In this document: one piece after another, positions 15,950 through 23,924 of the stretch
Numbering within the stretch: position 1 is the stretch's first letter
Layout of the letters: every line of letters begins with the position of its first letter
Assembly (NCBI GenBank): GCA_965247255.1
Contig: CBDFGS010000002.1
Span: 1 to 51,919 of the forward strand
Direction: 5' to 3'
DNA: 51,919 bases
DNA from: CBDFGS01 sp965247255
GTDB taxonomy: Bacteria > Chloroflexota > Dehalococcoidia > Lucifugimonadales > CAUZJF01
The notes under the pieces: generated by a model
Told to the model about the DNA's origin: nothing
Seen by the model: only the letters and a program-made list of their open reading frames with translations
Databases searched by the model: none
Made by a program: the position numbers and the translations under genes

Positions 15950-16717
15950 CTAGAAATCGGAAGGCTCTACACTTCGTCCGGTCACATAGTTGTAGGATTC
16001 GACGACGAGCCGGAAGACCACGTCCAGTTCGTCCATGGACTGCGGCGTGTAGATCAACACCAGACCCTCGAATCCCTCTTGCTGGTCAGCCCAGGGGTGG
16101 TGTTCGGCCCATCCTGCCGTTACTGCATCGATTGCCCGCTCGTAGGGAAGCGGCGTGTGCAGGCTGCCGTCGGGGTGGATGTGCGTGAACTCACGTCCGC
16201 GGACTATGACCTCCGGATGCGCGATAGGAACGCCTGCCGCTATCCAGACTCCGCGGGCGCCGGGTAGCGACACGATGGTCGGCCTGTTCTCGACATCAGG
16301 CAGAGAAAACGTACGCAAGAATAGCTCGCTGTGCACCTGCTCTACCGGGCTAACGTCGATCTGCGTGTGGGGCACCCCGCTTGTCGTGCGGGGCGGCTCA
16401 CCGGCCCGCTTGGGCAAGGTAGGATAGGCTGGCACTGCCGGCTCGCCGTTTTCTTGTTTCATAGGTGCTCGTTGAGTAGGAGAAGCCGTTGGGACCGGGC
16501 GCCCGCCGGTCTCCGGGGGGGCGGGCTGTCCGGACAGGTCCGTTGCCAACGTAGGTGGGGGTGTCTGTGTATTTCCGACACCGGTCGCGCTGCTCGGGGC
16601 CTGGTTGGCATCTGCGTCAGCACGCGCCGTGTCCTCTTCGGTAGGGGCGCCGCACGCGAGGATGGCGGCACCGACTATCGCGCTTACCACTGCGAGTCTT
16701 CGATGGCGAGCTGTCAC
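15950..16717 (-). CDS. Lipoprotein with luciferase-like DUF5519 domain
   Basis: A 255-residue predicted lipoprotein: basic N-terminus, hydrophobic segment and lipobox I-L-A-C near residues 19-22, then a low-complexity Pro/Thr/Ala linker to about residue 115. The C-terminal 130 residues resemble the small DUF5519/PF17648 domain (I-H-P-D-G-S-L-H-x-P-L-P, G-W-A-E-x-H-P-W-A, G-L-V-L-I-Y-T-P and F-R-L-V-V-E-S-Y), whose biochemical role is unknown to me. Exported and lipid anchored by inference. It lies immediately upstream of thiG on the same strand and may share its transcript. Confidence 0.75.
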   Translation of the reverse strand: MTARHRRLAVVSAIVGAAILACGAPTEEDTARADADANQAPSSATGVGNTQTPPPTLATDLSGQPAPPETGGRPVPTASPTQRAPMKQENGEPAVPAYPTLPKRAGEPPRTTSGVPHTQIDVSPVEQVHSELFLRTFSLPDVENRPTIVSLPGARGVWIAAGVPIAHPEVIVRGREFTHIHPDGSLHTPLPYERAIDAVTAGWAEHHPWADQQEGFEGLVLIYTPQSMDELDVVFRLVVESYNYVTGRSVEPSDF

Positions 16718-16994
16718 CTAGATTCAGGACTCCTTTCGACGCGGGCCTTCTCCCCTCGTAACGTTGGCATCAACGCATGCGCAGCGCAGTTTAGCAGCCA
16801 ACATCATCAGATTATACCGCAGGGAGACTAGCACAGTCGGAGCGCAATCGAGACCACGAAAAACAGCAAAGAGCGCCGGTCATGCTCCTATAGGATGGAA
16901 CATTTCAGCATCGCGCGGCGTCTGGTTGTTAGGGCAGAAGAAGACCGCGTCGATCAGCGGCGTAGCGTGATTGCGCCCACAGAGGAGTTAAACT

Positions 16995-18569
16995 ATGATT
17001 CTGCAGATGCGATACCTCTTGATCACCTTACTGGCGATTACAGCCCTGGCTATGTCGGCATGCGGGGCCGGGGGCGATGGGAGCGATGAGTCCGCCATGG
17101 CCCCCGCCGCCGCCAGGGCTGACTCCGGTTCCTCTGCGCTCGGCGGATTCGCTGAAGGAGCACCCCCGCGGGCGCCGGCCATCGCGATTGCACCGCCTCC
17201 ACTCCCCGCTCCTGCTCCCGCGGCCGCCAAGCTCGCCTTCGGTAGCGAGGCTCTAGCCGCTCCGGCGCCCGAGGTGCTCGCATCTCTCGCGACCCAGGAG
17301 CGTATTATCGTGCGCACCGTAGACATCACTATAGAGGTCGCCGTCGTTTCCGACTCGATCGACGCGGTAACAAAGATGGCCACCGATATGGGCGGGTGGG
17401 TCGTGAGTACGAACCGAAGCGAAAAGCACCGGGGCTTCGTCTCGGTTCGAGTCCCCGCCGAACGCCTGGATGAGGCGATACAGCGTCTGCGCGACATGGC
17501 CGCTGAGGTTGAGGCGGAGCGCACCAGTAGCCAGGACGTTACGGAGGAGTATTTCGACGCGCAGGCGCGGCTCGACACCCTCAAGGCCGAGAGGGACGCG
17601 TACCAGCGGCTTTTCGACGGAGCGGACACGACGGAGGAAGCCCTCAAGGTGCGCGAAGCCCTCTCACGGGTGCAGAGCGAGATCGAGGTGCTCCAGGGCC
17701 GGATCAACAGGATCGAGCAGACCGCCGCGTTCTCGCTCGTCAACGTCACGTTGATTCTGGAGCCCACTGACATGGAGATCGACGCCGGAGTCGACCAGAC
17801 CGCTGGGGTCGGCCATCCCGTAAGGTTCCGGGCGACGTTCACGCCGCCGGAAGGTATAGAGAACTTCACCTACACCTGGGACTTCGGGGACGGCTCGCGG
17901 ATCGTCACCAGCGACCGCACCGCACCCACGGAGAATGAAGGTGAGAGAGTAACAGCCACGATAACCCACAGCTACCACGACGAGAAAGACTCGCCTTTCA
18001 TCGTTCAGATCAAGCTCACAGGCACAGGGAAGACCGGGGTGGCCGAGGGCGAAACCATAATCGAGGTCACCATCACCAGGGTCCCCGTCATAGAGGTCTT
18101 CGCAGGCGAGCGTATGACCGTAGACCAGGGAGAGGAGGTCCAGTTCAGGGGCTCCTTCACCCGGCCCGACGGGCTGAGTAACGTCAGCTACCGCTGGGAC
18201 TTCGGCGACGGCTCGGTCGAGGAGACAGGAGACGTGGCCGACGGTATCACCAACGCCCTCGCCACCCACGTGTACGCCGACCACCGCCCCTTCGACTACA
18301 ACGCTACGCTGACCATCACGGCGGATAGCGACGCCGGGGACGTAAAGGGTTCCGGGAGCCTCAGCGTACGCGTCATGGAAACCGAGGGCTGGACGATCGC
18401 TGGGTGGAGCGCCGGAGAGCAGGGCAAGGACGCCGTGAGAACGCTATCGGCAATCGCCGCCGGGGTCGCGACCGGCCTGATCTGGCTCGTGATATTCAGC
18501 CCGATCTGGGGGGTCGTAGGGTTCCTTGGGTTCAGAGGACTCCGCAGGTCCAGGCGCTCCCGCCAATGA
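16995..18569 (+). CDS. DUF4349 lipoprotein with two inserted PKD domains
   Basis: A 524-residue envelope protein. Residues 1-23 form a lipoprotein signal (lipobox M-S-A-C), followed by an Ala/Pro/Gly-rich linker to about 95. A DUF4349 region follows (D-M-G-G-W-V-V-S-T-N-R, V-R-V-P-A-E-R-L-D-E-A, S-S-Q-D-V-T-E-E-Y-F-D) with a coiled coil of about 60 residues. Then come two PKD domains marked by Y-T-W-D-F-G-D-G-S and Y-R-W-D-F-G-D-G-S, and finally one membrane helix (about 492-515) and a basic tail. Ordinary DUF4349 proteins pass from coiled coil straight to the helix, so the PKD pair is an insertion. GAGGAG lies 7 nt before the ATG. Confidence 0.88.
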   Translation: MILQMRYLLITLLAITALAMSACGAGGDGSDESAMAPAAARADSGSSALGGFAEGAPPRAPAIAIAPPPLPAPAPAAAKLAFGSEALAAPAPEVLASLATQERIIVRTVDITIEVAVVSDSIDAVTKMATDMGGWVVSTNRSEKHRGFVSVRVPAERLDEAIQRLRDMAAEVEAERTSSQDVTEEYFDAQARLDTLKAERDAYQRLFDGADTTEEALKVREALSRVQSEIEVLQGRINRIEQTAAFSLVNVTLILEPTDMEIDAGVDQTAGVGHPVRFRATFTPPEGIENFTYTWDFGDGSRIVTSDRTAPTENEGERVTATITHSYHDEKDSPFIVQIKLTGTGKTGVAEGETIIEVTITRVPVIEVFAGERMTVDQGEEVQFRGSFTRPDGLSNVSYRWDFGDGSVEETGDVADGITNALATHVYADHRPFDYNATLTITADSDAGDVKGSGSLSVRVMETEGWTIAGWSAGEQGKDAVRTLSAIAAGVATGLIWLVIFSPIWGVVGFLGFRGLRRSRRSRQ

Positions 18570-18626
18570 GCCCGAGTCCACCGGACCGCAACATCGATTC
18601 TTGAGCGCATCGGCGACGGTCTCCGC

Positions 18627-18663
18627 GGAAACGCCCTCCCACCGACATGGCGAGGGCGTTTCC
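18627..18663. terminator. Strong hairpin after the DUF4349 gene
   Basis: GGAAACGCCCTC (18627-18638) and GAGGGCGTTTCC (18652-18663) form a perfect 12-bp stem with a 13-nt loop. There is no T-run, so it may be a Rho-dependent stop, an mRNA-stabilising hairpin or a REP element and not a classic intrinsic terminator. Confidence 0.5.
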
Positions 18664-18779
18664 CGGTCTCCGTCCCTTGAGCCGGAAGGGGGCGGGAAAA
18701 GCGTCCCATCCTCGCTCCCCTTGCGGGAGGGAGCTAGAGGAAGGGTCCCCCGTCACTTTGGAAGGACCTAAAGAGCCGG

Positions 18780-19271
18780 ATGGTTGAGCGCCGCGCCTCC
18801 GTAGTAAGGCACTTCACAGCCACGGGGTTCGTGGTACATAAAGGCCACGTGGCCTTGCACTGGCACCTCAAGGTTCGCGAATGGCTCCCACCCGGCGGCC
18901 ACATCAACGACAACGAAGACCCAGTTCAGGCCGTCCTGCGGGAGATCAGCGAGGAGTCCGGACTCGAAGCCGAGGTCGTTTCGACCGCGCCAGCCCTCGG
19001 ACTACCGTACCCTACACAGGTGGTGCCGCCCTACACCATAATGGTGGAGGACATACACGACCCGGTGGACGGCTACCACCAGCACATCGACATGATATAC
19101 ATCTGCCGCCTCGTGGGGCCCGCCGAGCCGCTGAACGCGGGATGGCTCTGGGTCAGCCGACGAGAGCTCTCCGACGGCGCCTCCCTCGAGAACGTCGAGG
19201 GCGCCCTCGTAACTCCGCCCAAAGACGTCAGGCTGTTGGCCAAGCGTGCCTTCGAGGTTGTCGAAGGTTAG
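18780..19271 (+). CDS. NUDIX hydrolase
   Basis: A 163-residue NUDIX protein that would hydrolyse a nucleoside diphosphate linked to some moiety X. The Nudix box is complete: G40-x5-E46-x7-R54-E55-U-x-E58-E59-x-G61-U, starting in the segment L-P-P-G-G-H-I-N-D-N-E. Length and the single-domain layout are normal. The substrate cannot be predicted. No strong Shine-Dalgarno. It precedes a GYD gene on the same strand with a gap of 120 bp. Confidence 0.92.
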   Translation: MVERRASVVRHFTATGFVVHKGHVALHWHLKVREWLPPGGHINDNEDPVQAVLREISEESGLEAEVVSTAPALGLPYPTQVVPPYTIMVEDIHDPVDGYHQHIDMIYICRLVGPAEPLNAGWLWVSRRELSDGASLENVEGALVTPPKDVRLLAKRAFEVVEG

Positions 19272-19391
19272 CGGCTTGGCTCTTTCGTTGACTTGACGAA
19301 AGCGCGTTGACACTCCCGCCGTAGCCGATTAGCATGGCCGCCATCCGAGGGCGCGGTCGGGACCCGCGTCAACTGCTCAAGCAGGCCGAGA

Positions 19392-19712
19392 ATGCCCAAG
19401 TATCTATTCCACGGATCGTATACCCAGGACGGCGCAAAGGGTCTGCTGAAGGAGGGCGGGTCGTCGCGAAAAGCGCATTTCGAGCAGCTCCTATCCGGCA
19501 TGGGCGGCAAGCTGGAGGCGTTCTACTTCGCCTTCGGCGACACGGACGTGTACGGCATAGCTGAATTGCCGGACGAGGCGGCTGCGGCTGCCGTCTCCCT
19601 CACCCTTGCCGCGGCTGGTGGCGTCGCGCTGCAGACCACGGTCTTGATCGAGGCAGAGACGATTGACGCGGCGACGAAGGTCAGCGTGGGCTATCGGCCC
19701 CCGGGCGCTTAG
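19392..19712 (+). CDS. GYD domain-containing protein
   Basis: A 106-residue protein of the GYD family (ferredoxin-like fold, function unknown). It begins K-Y-L-F-H-G-S-Y-T-Q-D-G-A-K-G-L and has the F-A-F-G-D-T-D-V-Y-G-I-A-E-L-P-D core, where the family's G-(D/Y)-x-D strand occurs. Soluble, no signal peptide. Another member lies at 43262-43612. The Shine-Dalgarno sequence is weak. Confidence 0.85.
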   Translation: MPKYLFHGSYTQDGAKGLLKEGGSSRKAHFEQLLSGMGGKLEAFYFAFGDTDVYGIAELPDEAAAAAVSLTLAAAGGVALQTTVLIEAETIDAATKVSVGYRPPGA

Positions 19713-19939
19713 GACCAAGCGGGTGAGAGCACTTCGAATAACCTGCGACGCTCGCTCCCAGGTTCCGGTCGTCCGTACAGGGTTGTCCCGCGATCAAGCT
19801 GCGAACATGAGCCGTTCGTCCTAATCGCCTGGACGCACAGCGGTCCATATCGAAGGAGGCCCTTCGCATGCCCAGAGCGAACGGGAAATGAGTTCGTCTG
19901 AGCACAACGCACCGGCCCCGACAATGTGGGCCGTCCGGC
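19713..19939. other. Gene-free interval before the leuS promoter
   Basis: About 225 bp with no recognisable gene, RNA or repeat. Confidence 0.4.
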
Positions 19940-19968
19940 TTGACGGGCCTGGGTGTCCGTGCTAAGTT
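19940..19968 (+). promoter_or_regulatory. Predicted leuS promoter
   Basis: TTGACG (19940-19945), a 17-nt spacer and TAAGTT (19963-19968) with a TGC extended -10 motif. The transcript would begin near 19975, just ahead of the T-box leader. Confidence 0.5.
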
Positions 19969-19984
19969 AGTTTTCCGAAAACTG

Positions 19985-20230
19985 AACAGCTCCAGCTACG
20001 ACGGGGAGTAGTAGCGGGTAACGCGCGATAGAGAACGGGGAACGGTGGAATCCCGGCGCGCAGGCGCCCGCGAACTCGCCCCTGAGCTTCTGGCCTGACG
20101 CAAAGCCAGGGCCGGACGGTAAGCGCCGTTATCGCGTGAGAGTGGTCCCTCGACTGTTCGGGGGACAACAAGGGTGGTACCGCGGGTATTCAGAAGTTCC
20201 CGTCCCTATATGGGGCGGGATTTTTTTATT
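19985..20230 (+). promoter_or_regulatory. T-box leader (tRNA-Leu-sensing riboswitch) with terminator
   Basis: The leader contains the T-box core A-AGGGTGGTACCGCG (20170-20184), which forms the antiterminator bulge that contacts uncharged tRNA. Stem I features include GGAGTAGTAG and GGTGGAA. CTC (20075-20077) in the context GAACTCG is the likely leucine specifier codon. The intrinsic terminator is TCCCGTCCC/GGGGCGGGA followed by seven T (about 20198-20227). Low leucyl-tRNA charging should therefore raise leuS expression. The class is well known; specifier assignment is my reading. Confidence 0.92.
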
Positions 20231-20369
20231 TACGCGGCGCTAACTCGGGCCAAAGCAAAGGAACTACGCGCTCAGACACCTCTAGCTGACGGACCCGGTT
20301 CGGTCGGGAGTCTGAATACCTTGGCCGCCTCGGGCCGGTGTCACAGAGATCTGGAGACAGGAGACCGAC

Positions 20370-22847
20370 ATGGCGACGAAAACAGCACGATCGACAGAGC
20401 TGCGATACAACCCCGGCGAGATCGATGCCAAGTGGCAGGAACGCTGGGCGGCCGACCACCTCTATCGTGTGGACGACGACGATCCGCGGCCAAAGTGGTA
20501 CGAGCTCACCATGTACCCCTACGCGTCCGGCGACTTGCACATCGGCCACTGGTACGCCATGGCGCCCTCCGACGCCCACGCCCGATTCAAGAGGATGCAG
20601 GGCTACAACGTGCTGCACCCCATGGGCTTCGACTCGTTCGGACTTCCCGCCGAGAACGCGGCCATCAAGGAGGGCGGTCACCCGCACGCGCATACGATGG
20701 CCAACATCGAGAACATGCGGAAGCAGCTGCGCACCATCGGGACGATCTACGACTGGGACCGGGAGGTGGTGACCAGCGCCCCCGAGTACTACCGGTGGAA
20801 CCAGTGGCTGTTCCTTCAGTTCTACAACGCGGGCCTGGCATATCGCGCGCATGCCCCGGCTAACTGGTGCCCGTCGTGCCAGACCGTCCTGGCCAACGAG
20901 CAGGTTGTCGGCGAAGGCCGCTGCGAGCGCTGCGACACCATCGTTACCAGGCGAGAGCTGGAGCAGTGGCTCTTTCGCATCACCAAGTACGCCGACGAGC
21001 TTCTGGACTATTCGCAGCTGGAGTGGCCCGAGAAGATCAACGTAATGCAGACCAACTGGATCGGCCGCAGCGAGGGCGTCGACATCGGGTTCGACATATC
21101 GGAATACGGCGTGGAGCCCAAGACCCTCGTCACTTTTACGACCCGGACCGACACGGTTTTTGGTGTGACCTTCGCGGTCATGGCGCCCGAGCACCCGTTG
21201 GTCGGCGCGCTGACCACCCCGGAGAACCGGGCAGATGTGGACGCGTACGTCGAGCAGGCGCGCCGCCAGACAGAGGTCGAGCGCCTATCAGCGGACAAGG
21301 AGAAGACCGGGGTCTTCACGGGCGCCTATTGCGTCAACCCGCTGAACGGGGAACGAGTGCCGATCCTGGTCGCCGATTACGTGCTGCTCACGTACGGCAC
21401 GGGGGTCGTCATGGGCGTGCCGGCCCACGACCAGCGCGACTTCGAGTTCGCGCGGAAGTACGCTCTACCGGTCAAGGTAGTGATCGCGCCCCCGGGCTGG
21501 GCGGGCGAGGAGCTTGAAGAGGCGTACCTGGAGGAAGGGACCCAGGTCAGCTCGGGCCAGTTCGACGGCCTACCCAGCGCCGAGGGCATGGAGCGCATCG
21601 CCGACCACATCGAGGAGAATGGGTGGGGCCACCGCACCGTCGCTTACCGCGTGCGGGACTGGCTGATCTCACGCCAGAGGTACTGGGGAACGCCGATCCC
21701 CATCATCTACTGCGACAACTGCGGCACGGTCCCCGTCCCCGAGGAGGACTTGCCGGTGCTGCTGCCGGAAGACGCGGAGTTCAAGCCCGAGGGCGAGTCG
21801 CCGCTGGCGCGTCACGAGGGCTTCGTGAACACCGCGTGCCCCAACTGCGGCGGCGCGTCCAAGCGCGAGACGGACACCATGGACACGTTCGTCGACTCGT
21901 CGTGGTACCAGCTGCGCTTCACCAGCGCGCACAACGACCAGGCCGCGTTCGACCCCGATGCGGTCAAGGCGTGGAACCCGGTAGACCAGTACACGGGCGG
22001 CGCCGAGCACGCGGTAATGCACCTGCTCTACGCGCGCTTCTTCACAAAGGCGCTACGAGACCTGGGCCTGGTGGAGTTCGACGAGCCCTTCATCCGGCTT
22101 TTCAACCAGGGCCACATAATCGCCGAGAGCCAGAAGATGAGCAAGTCGCGCGGCAACGTCATCGCGCCGGACGAATTCGTCGAAGTGGTGGGCGCAGACG
22201 TCGTGCGGTGCTACCTGATGTTCCTGGGCCCCTGGGACCAGGGCGGCGACTGGAGCGACACGGGACTCAATGGCATCGCCCGATGGATGAACCGCGTCTG
22301 GGAGCTGACGGAGCGCGACCGAGCAGGTCTCGACGGGATGCCCGCGGACGAGGACGCTGTCAGAGAGTTGCGCCGCGCCGTCCATAAGACCGTGCGCAAG
22401 GTTACAGAGGACATCGAGCGCTTCAAGTTCAACACAGCGCTGGCGGCGCTCATGGAGCTGAGCAACACGCTGGGCCACGCCTGGGAGCGCGGCGGAGTCG
22501 ACTTGCCGACGTGGAACGACGCAGTCGAGAAGCTACTGCTGCTAATGGCGCCCATGGCCCCCCACGTGACGGAGGAGCTGTGGGAGCGCACCGGCCACGA
22601 CTACTCTATCCACAACCAGACGCTGCCCCGGTGGGACGAGGCGATGGCCGCCGACGAGACGATCACGTTGGTGGTGCAGGTCAACGGGCGCCTACGCGAC
22701 CGCGTCGAAGCGCCGGTCGGGGTGAGCGAGGAAGAGGCGAAGAAGCTGGCCCTGGAAAGCGACGGCGCCGGTAGGCACCTGGAGGGCAAAGAGATCGCCA
22801 AGGTGATCTACGTGCCCGGGAGGCTGGTTAACATAGTGGTGAGGTAG
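20370..22847 (+). CDS. leuS: Leucyl-tRNA synthetase
   Basis: An 825-residue class I synthetase that charges tRNA-Leu in the cytoplasm. H57-I-G-H60 is the HIGH motif in A-S-G-D-L-H-I-G-H, and K589-M-S-K-S is the KMSKS loop. The large CP1 editing insertion is present between them (the Y-G-T-G-V-V-M-G-V-P-A-H-D-Q-R-D segment near 340-360). A zinc-ribbon cysteine set (C-P-S-C, C-E-R-C) and the C-terminal anticodon-binding region (ending V-I-Y-V-P-G-R-L-V-N-I-V-V) are normal. Length matches bacterial LeuRS. The gene is controlled by the T-box leader ahead of it. Confidence 0.98.
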   Translation: MATKTARSTELRYNPGEIDAKWQERWAADHLYRVDDDDPRPKWYELTMYPYASGDLHIGHWYAMAPSDAHARFKRMQGYNVLHPMGFDSFGLPAENAAIKEGGHPHAHTMANIENMRKQLRTIGTIYDWDREVVTSAPEYYRWNQWLFLQFYNAGLAYRAHAPANWCPSCQTVLANEQVVGEGRCERCDTIVTRRELEQWLFRITKYADELLDYSQLEWPEKINVMQTNWIGRSEGVDIGFDISEYGVEPKTLVTFTTRTDTVFGVTFAVMAPEHPLVGALTTPENRADVDAYVEQARRQTEVERLSADKEKTGVFTGAYCVNPLNGERVPILVADYVLLTYGTGVVMGVPAHDQRDFEFARKYALPVKVVIAPPGWAGEELEEAYLEEGTQVSSGQFDGLPSAEGMERIADHIEENGWGHRTVAYRVRDWLISRQRYWGTPIPIIYCDNCGTVPVPEEDLPVLLPEDAEFKPEGESPLARHEGFVNTACPNCGGASKRETDTMDTFVDSSWYQLRFTSAHNDQAAFDPDAVKAWNPVDQYTGGAEHAVMHLLYARFFTKALRDLGLVEFDEPFIRLFNQGHIIAESQKMSKSRGNVIAPDEFVEVVGADVVRCYLMFLGPWDQGGDWSDTGLNGIARWMNRVWELTERDRAGLDGMPADEDAVRELRRAVHKTVRKVTEDIERFKFNTALAALMELSNTLGHAWERGGVDLPTWNDAVEKLLLLMAPMAPHVTEELWERTGHDYSIHNQTLPRWDEAMAADETITLVVQVNGRLRDRVEAPVGVSEEEAKKLALESDGAGRHLEGKEIAKVIYVPGRLVNIVVR

Positions 22848-22940
22848 GAGTGTTCGAGGCTAAGCAAACATCCTGCTCAGTGCGCCCGACGTGGCTGCAG
22901 AAGACCGCGCAAGTAGGTTTGGCAGCGGATCCAAGTCAGC

Positions 22941-23162
22941 CTACCCGTTCTTGAGCGAAAGGCTGCTCACCGGCAGGGCTTCGGCCTCCAGGCGCGAGAG
23001 GTCGACTATCGTGCTGGCGTTGTCTATGTCGATTCCAACGAGGCGCCCATGAGTGTCAAAGTCCAGCGCCACGCCGCGAGCTACCTCGCGGGTATCGGCG
23101 CTTACTCTTTCAGACAGGTCTATGTATAGGGAATCTGTATCGGGGTAGTAGTGAAACTTCAC
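22941..23162 (-). CDS. DUF2283 domain-containing protein
   Basis: A 73-residue protein matching the DUF2283 pattern: F-x-Y-Y-P-D-T-D-S-L-Y-I-D-L, then G-V-A-L-D-F-D-T-H-G-R-L-V-G-I-D-I-D-N-A-S. Function unknown; members often sit beside a small partner gene in what may be toxin-antitoxin-like pairs. Here the start ATG overlaps the stop of the upstream 79-residue gene (ATGA, 23159-23162), so the two are translationally coupled. Confidence 0.88.
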   Translation of the reverse strand: MKFHYYPDTDSLYIDLSERVSADTREVARGVALDFDTHGRLVGIDIDNASTIVDLSRLEAEALPVSSLSLKNG

Positions 23163-23398
23163 TGCTCAACCTCCGCAAAATCACGATCCGGGAAAGCGTT
23201 ATGTACGGTCTCGCCATCCGCCAGTGTGACGACTCGAAGATATTTGTCGATCTCGGGAATTAGGACCCAGTGTCGAATGCGGCCATCAGACTGTTTCTCA
23301 CGGCGTATTGGTCGGCGCAACGCCGTCTCGCACCACTCGCGTTTGAGATATGGGCGTTTGCGCAACACCTGCTCCTCAAAGTAGCGAGTGGTCTTCAT
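23159..23398 (-). CDS. Small partner protein of DUF2283
   Basis: A 79-residue basic protein starting M-K-T-T-R-Y-F-E-E-Q-V-L-R-K-R-P-Y-L, with R-I-R-H-W-V-L-I-P-E, Y-L-R-V-V-T-L-A-D-G-E-T-V-H-N-A-F-P-D. Proteins of this type recur beside DUF2283 genes; I know of no demonstrated activity. The histidine- and arginine-rich core with a beta-hairpin would suit a small RNase-like or binding fold, but this is speculation. ATG at 23398 was preferred over the in-frame TTG at 23413. Confidence 0.75.
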   Translation of the reverse strand: MKTTRYFEEQVLRKRPYLKREWCETALRRPIRREKQSDGRIRHWVLIPEIDKYLRVVTLADGETVHNAFPDRDFAEVEQ

Positions 23399-23469
23399 TT
23401 GACCTGCGTTCAATCATATCATCGAGCAAGGCGTCGTCCTCAACTCGCCGCGCAACCGAACCCCTCCGG

Positions 23470-23682
23470 CTACGACACAGCTTTATGAGACGCATGTGAC
23501 TGCGGCTCAAGAATGGGCTCATTGTCGTCGCGCAACCCCTCCAGATGGAATTGGACTGCTTCTTGCATGTTGCGCTCCGCCTCTTCCTGGGTCTCTCCCG
23601 TGGCCACACAGCCAGGCAGATCAGGCGAGTAGGTTGAGTAATTCCCGTTCGCCGTTTCTGTCACGATCAGGAAGCGGTGCAT
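23470..23682 (-). CDS. hicB: HicB-like antitoxin
   Basis: A 70-residue HicB-type protein with the partial RNase H-like fold typical of the family: Y-S-T-Y-S-P-D-L-P-G-C-V-A-T-G-E-T-x-E-E-A-E-x-N-M-x-E-A-V-x-F-H-L-E-G-L. It would bind and block HicA. It lacks a C-terminal DNA-binding domain. AAGGAG lies 11 nt before the ATG, inside the end of the upstream hicA remnant, which stops 2 nt before. Confidence 0.85.
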   Translation of the reverse strand: MHRFLIVTETANGNYSTYSPDLPGCVATGETQEEAERNMQEAVQFHLEGLRDDNEPILEPQSHASHKAVS

Positions 23683-23684
23683 GG

Positions 23685-23804
23685 CTATTGTTTCTCCTTG
23701 ATACCGCGCTTCACGAGATGCTTGTACTGACGGTGGCTTCCTGTCGTTGGCACGAGGGACCAGCCATCCTCCTCAATCGGCTTTATCGCATCGCGCGCTT
23801 TCAT
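23685..23804 (-). pseudogene. hicA: HicA toxin with internal deletion
   Basis: Only 39 residues remain. The N-terminal half is a good HicA match: M-K-A-R-D-x-I-K, D-G-W-S-L-V, then T-G-S-H-R-Q-Y-K-H with the catalytic-type histidine in G-S-H. After K-H-L-V-K-R-G the frame jumps directly to I-K-E-K-Q and stops. Family members normally have about 20-25 more residues here (the V-P-x-H...L-P-x-G-T-L-x-S-I-L-K-Q-A-G stretch). An in-frame internal deletion is the simplest explanation, and the toxin is probably inactive although hicB is intact. Confidence 0.75.
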
Positions 23805-23878
23805 TGTGTACGGTGTTTGGGGTAAGGGGACGCTGTTTTCACATTCCACTACGTGCTCGTAGCTCGCTCCGCGTCGAA

Positions 23879-23884
23879 TATAAT
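23879..23884 (+). promoter_or_regulatory. Possible leuB -10 element
   Basis: A perfect TATAAT lies 40 nt before the leuB ATG. The region 17 nt further upstream has no good -35 hexamer, so an activator or an extended element would be needed. Confidence 0.35.
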
Positions 23885-23924
23885 ACTGCCCACGAGGACC
23901 ATAGACCACCCAAGGGAGCAGCTA

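Noticed and set aside
16718..16994. Possible TPP riboswitch for the thiamine operon
   Set aside because: I looked for the thi-box cores upstream of the lipoprotein gene and upstream of thiG and found none on the minus strand.
20226..21194. 322-codon antisense frame over leuS
   Set aside because: Overlaps the T-box terminator and the synthetase catalytic region; no independent support.
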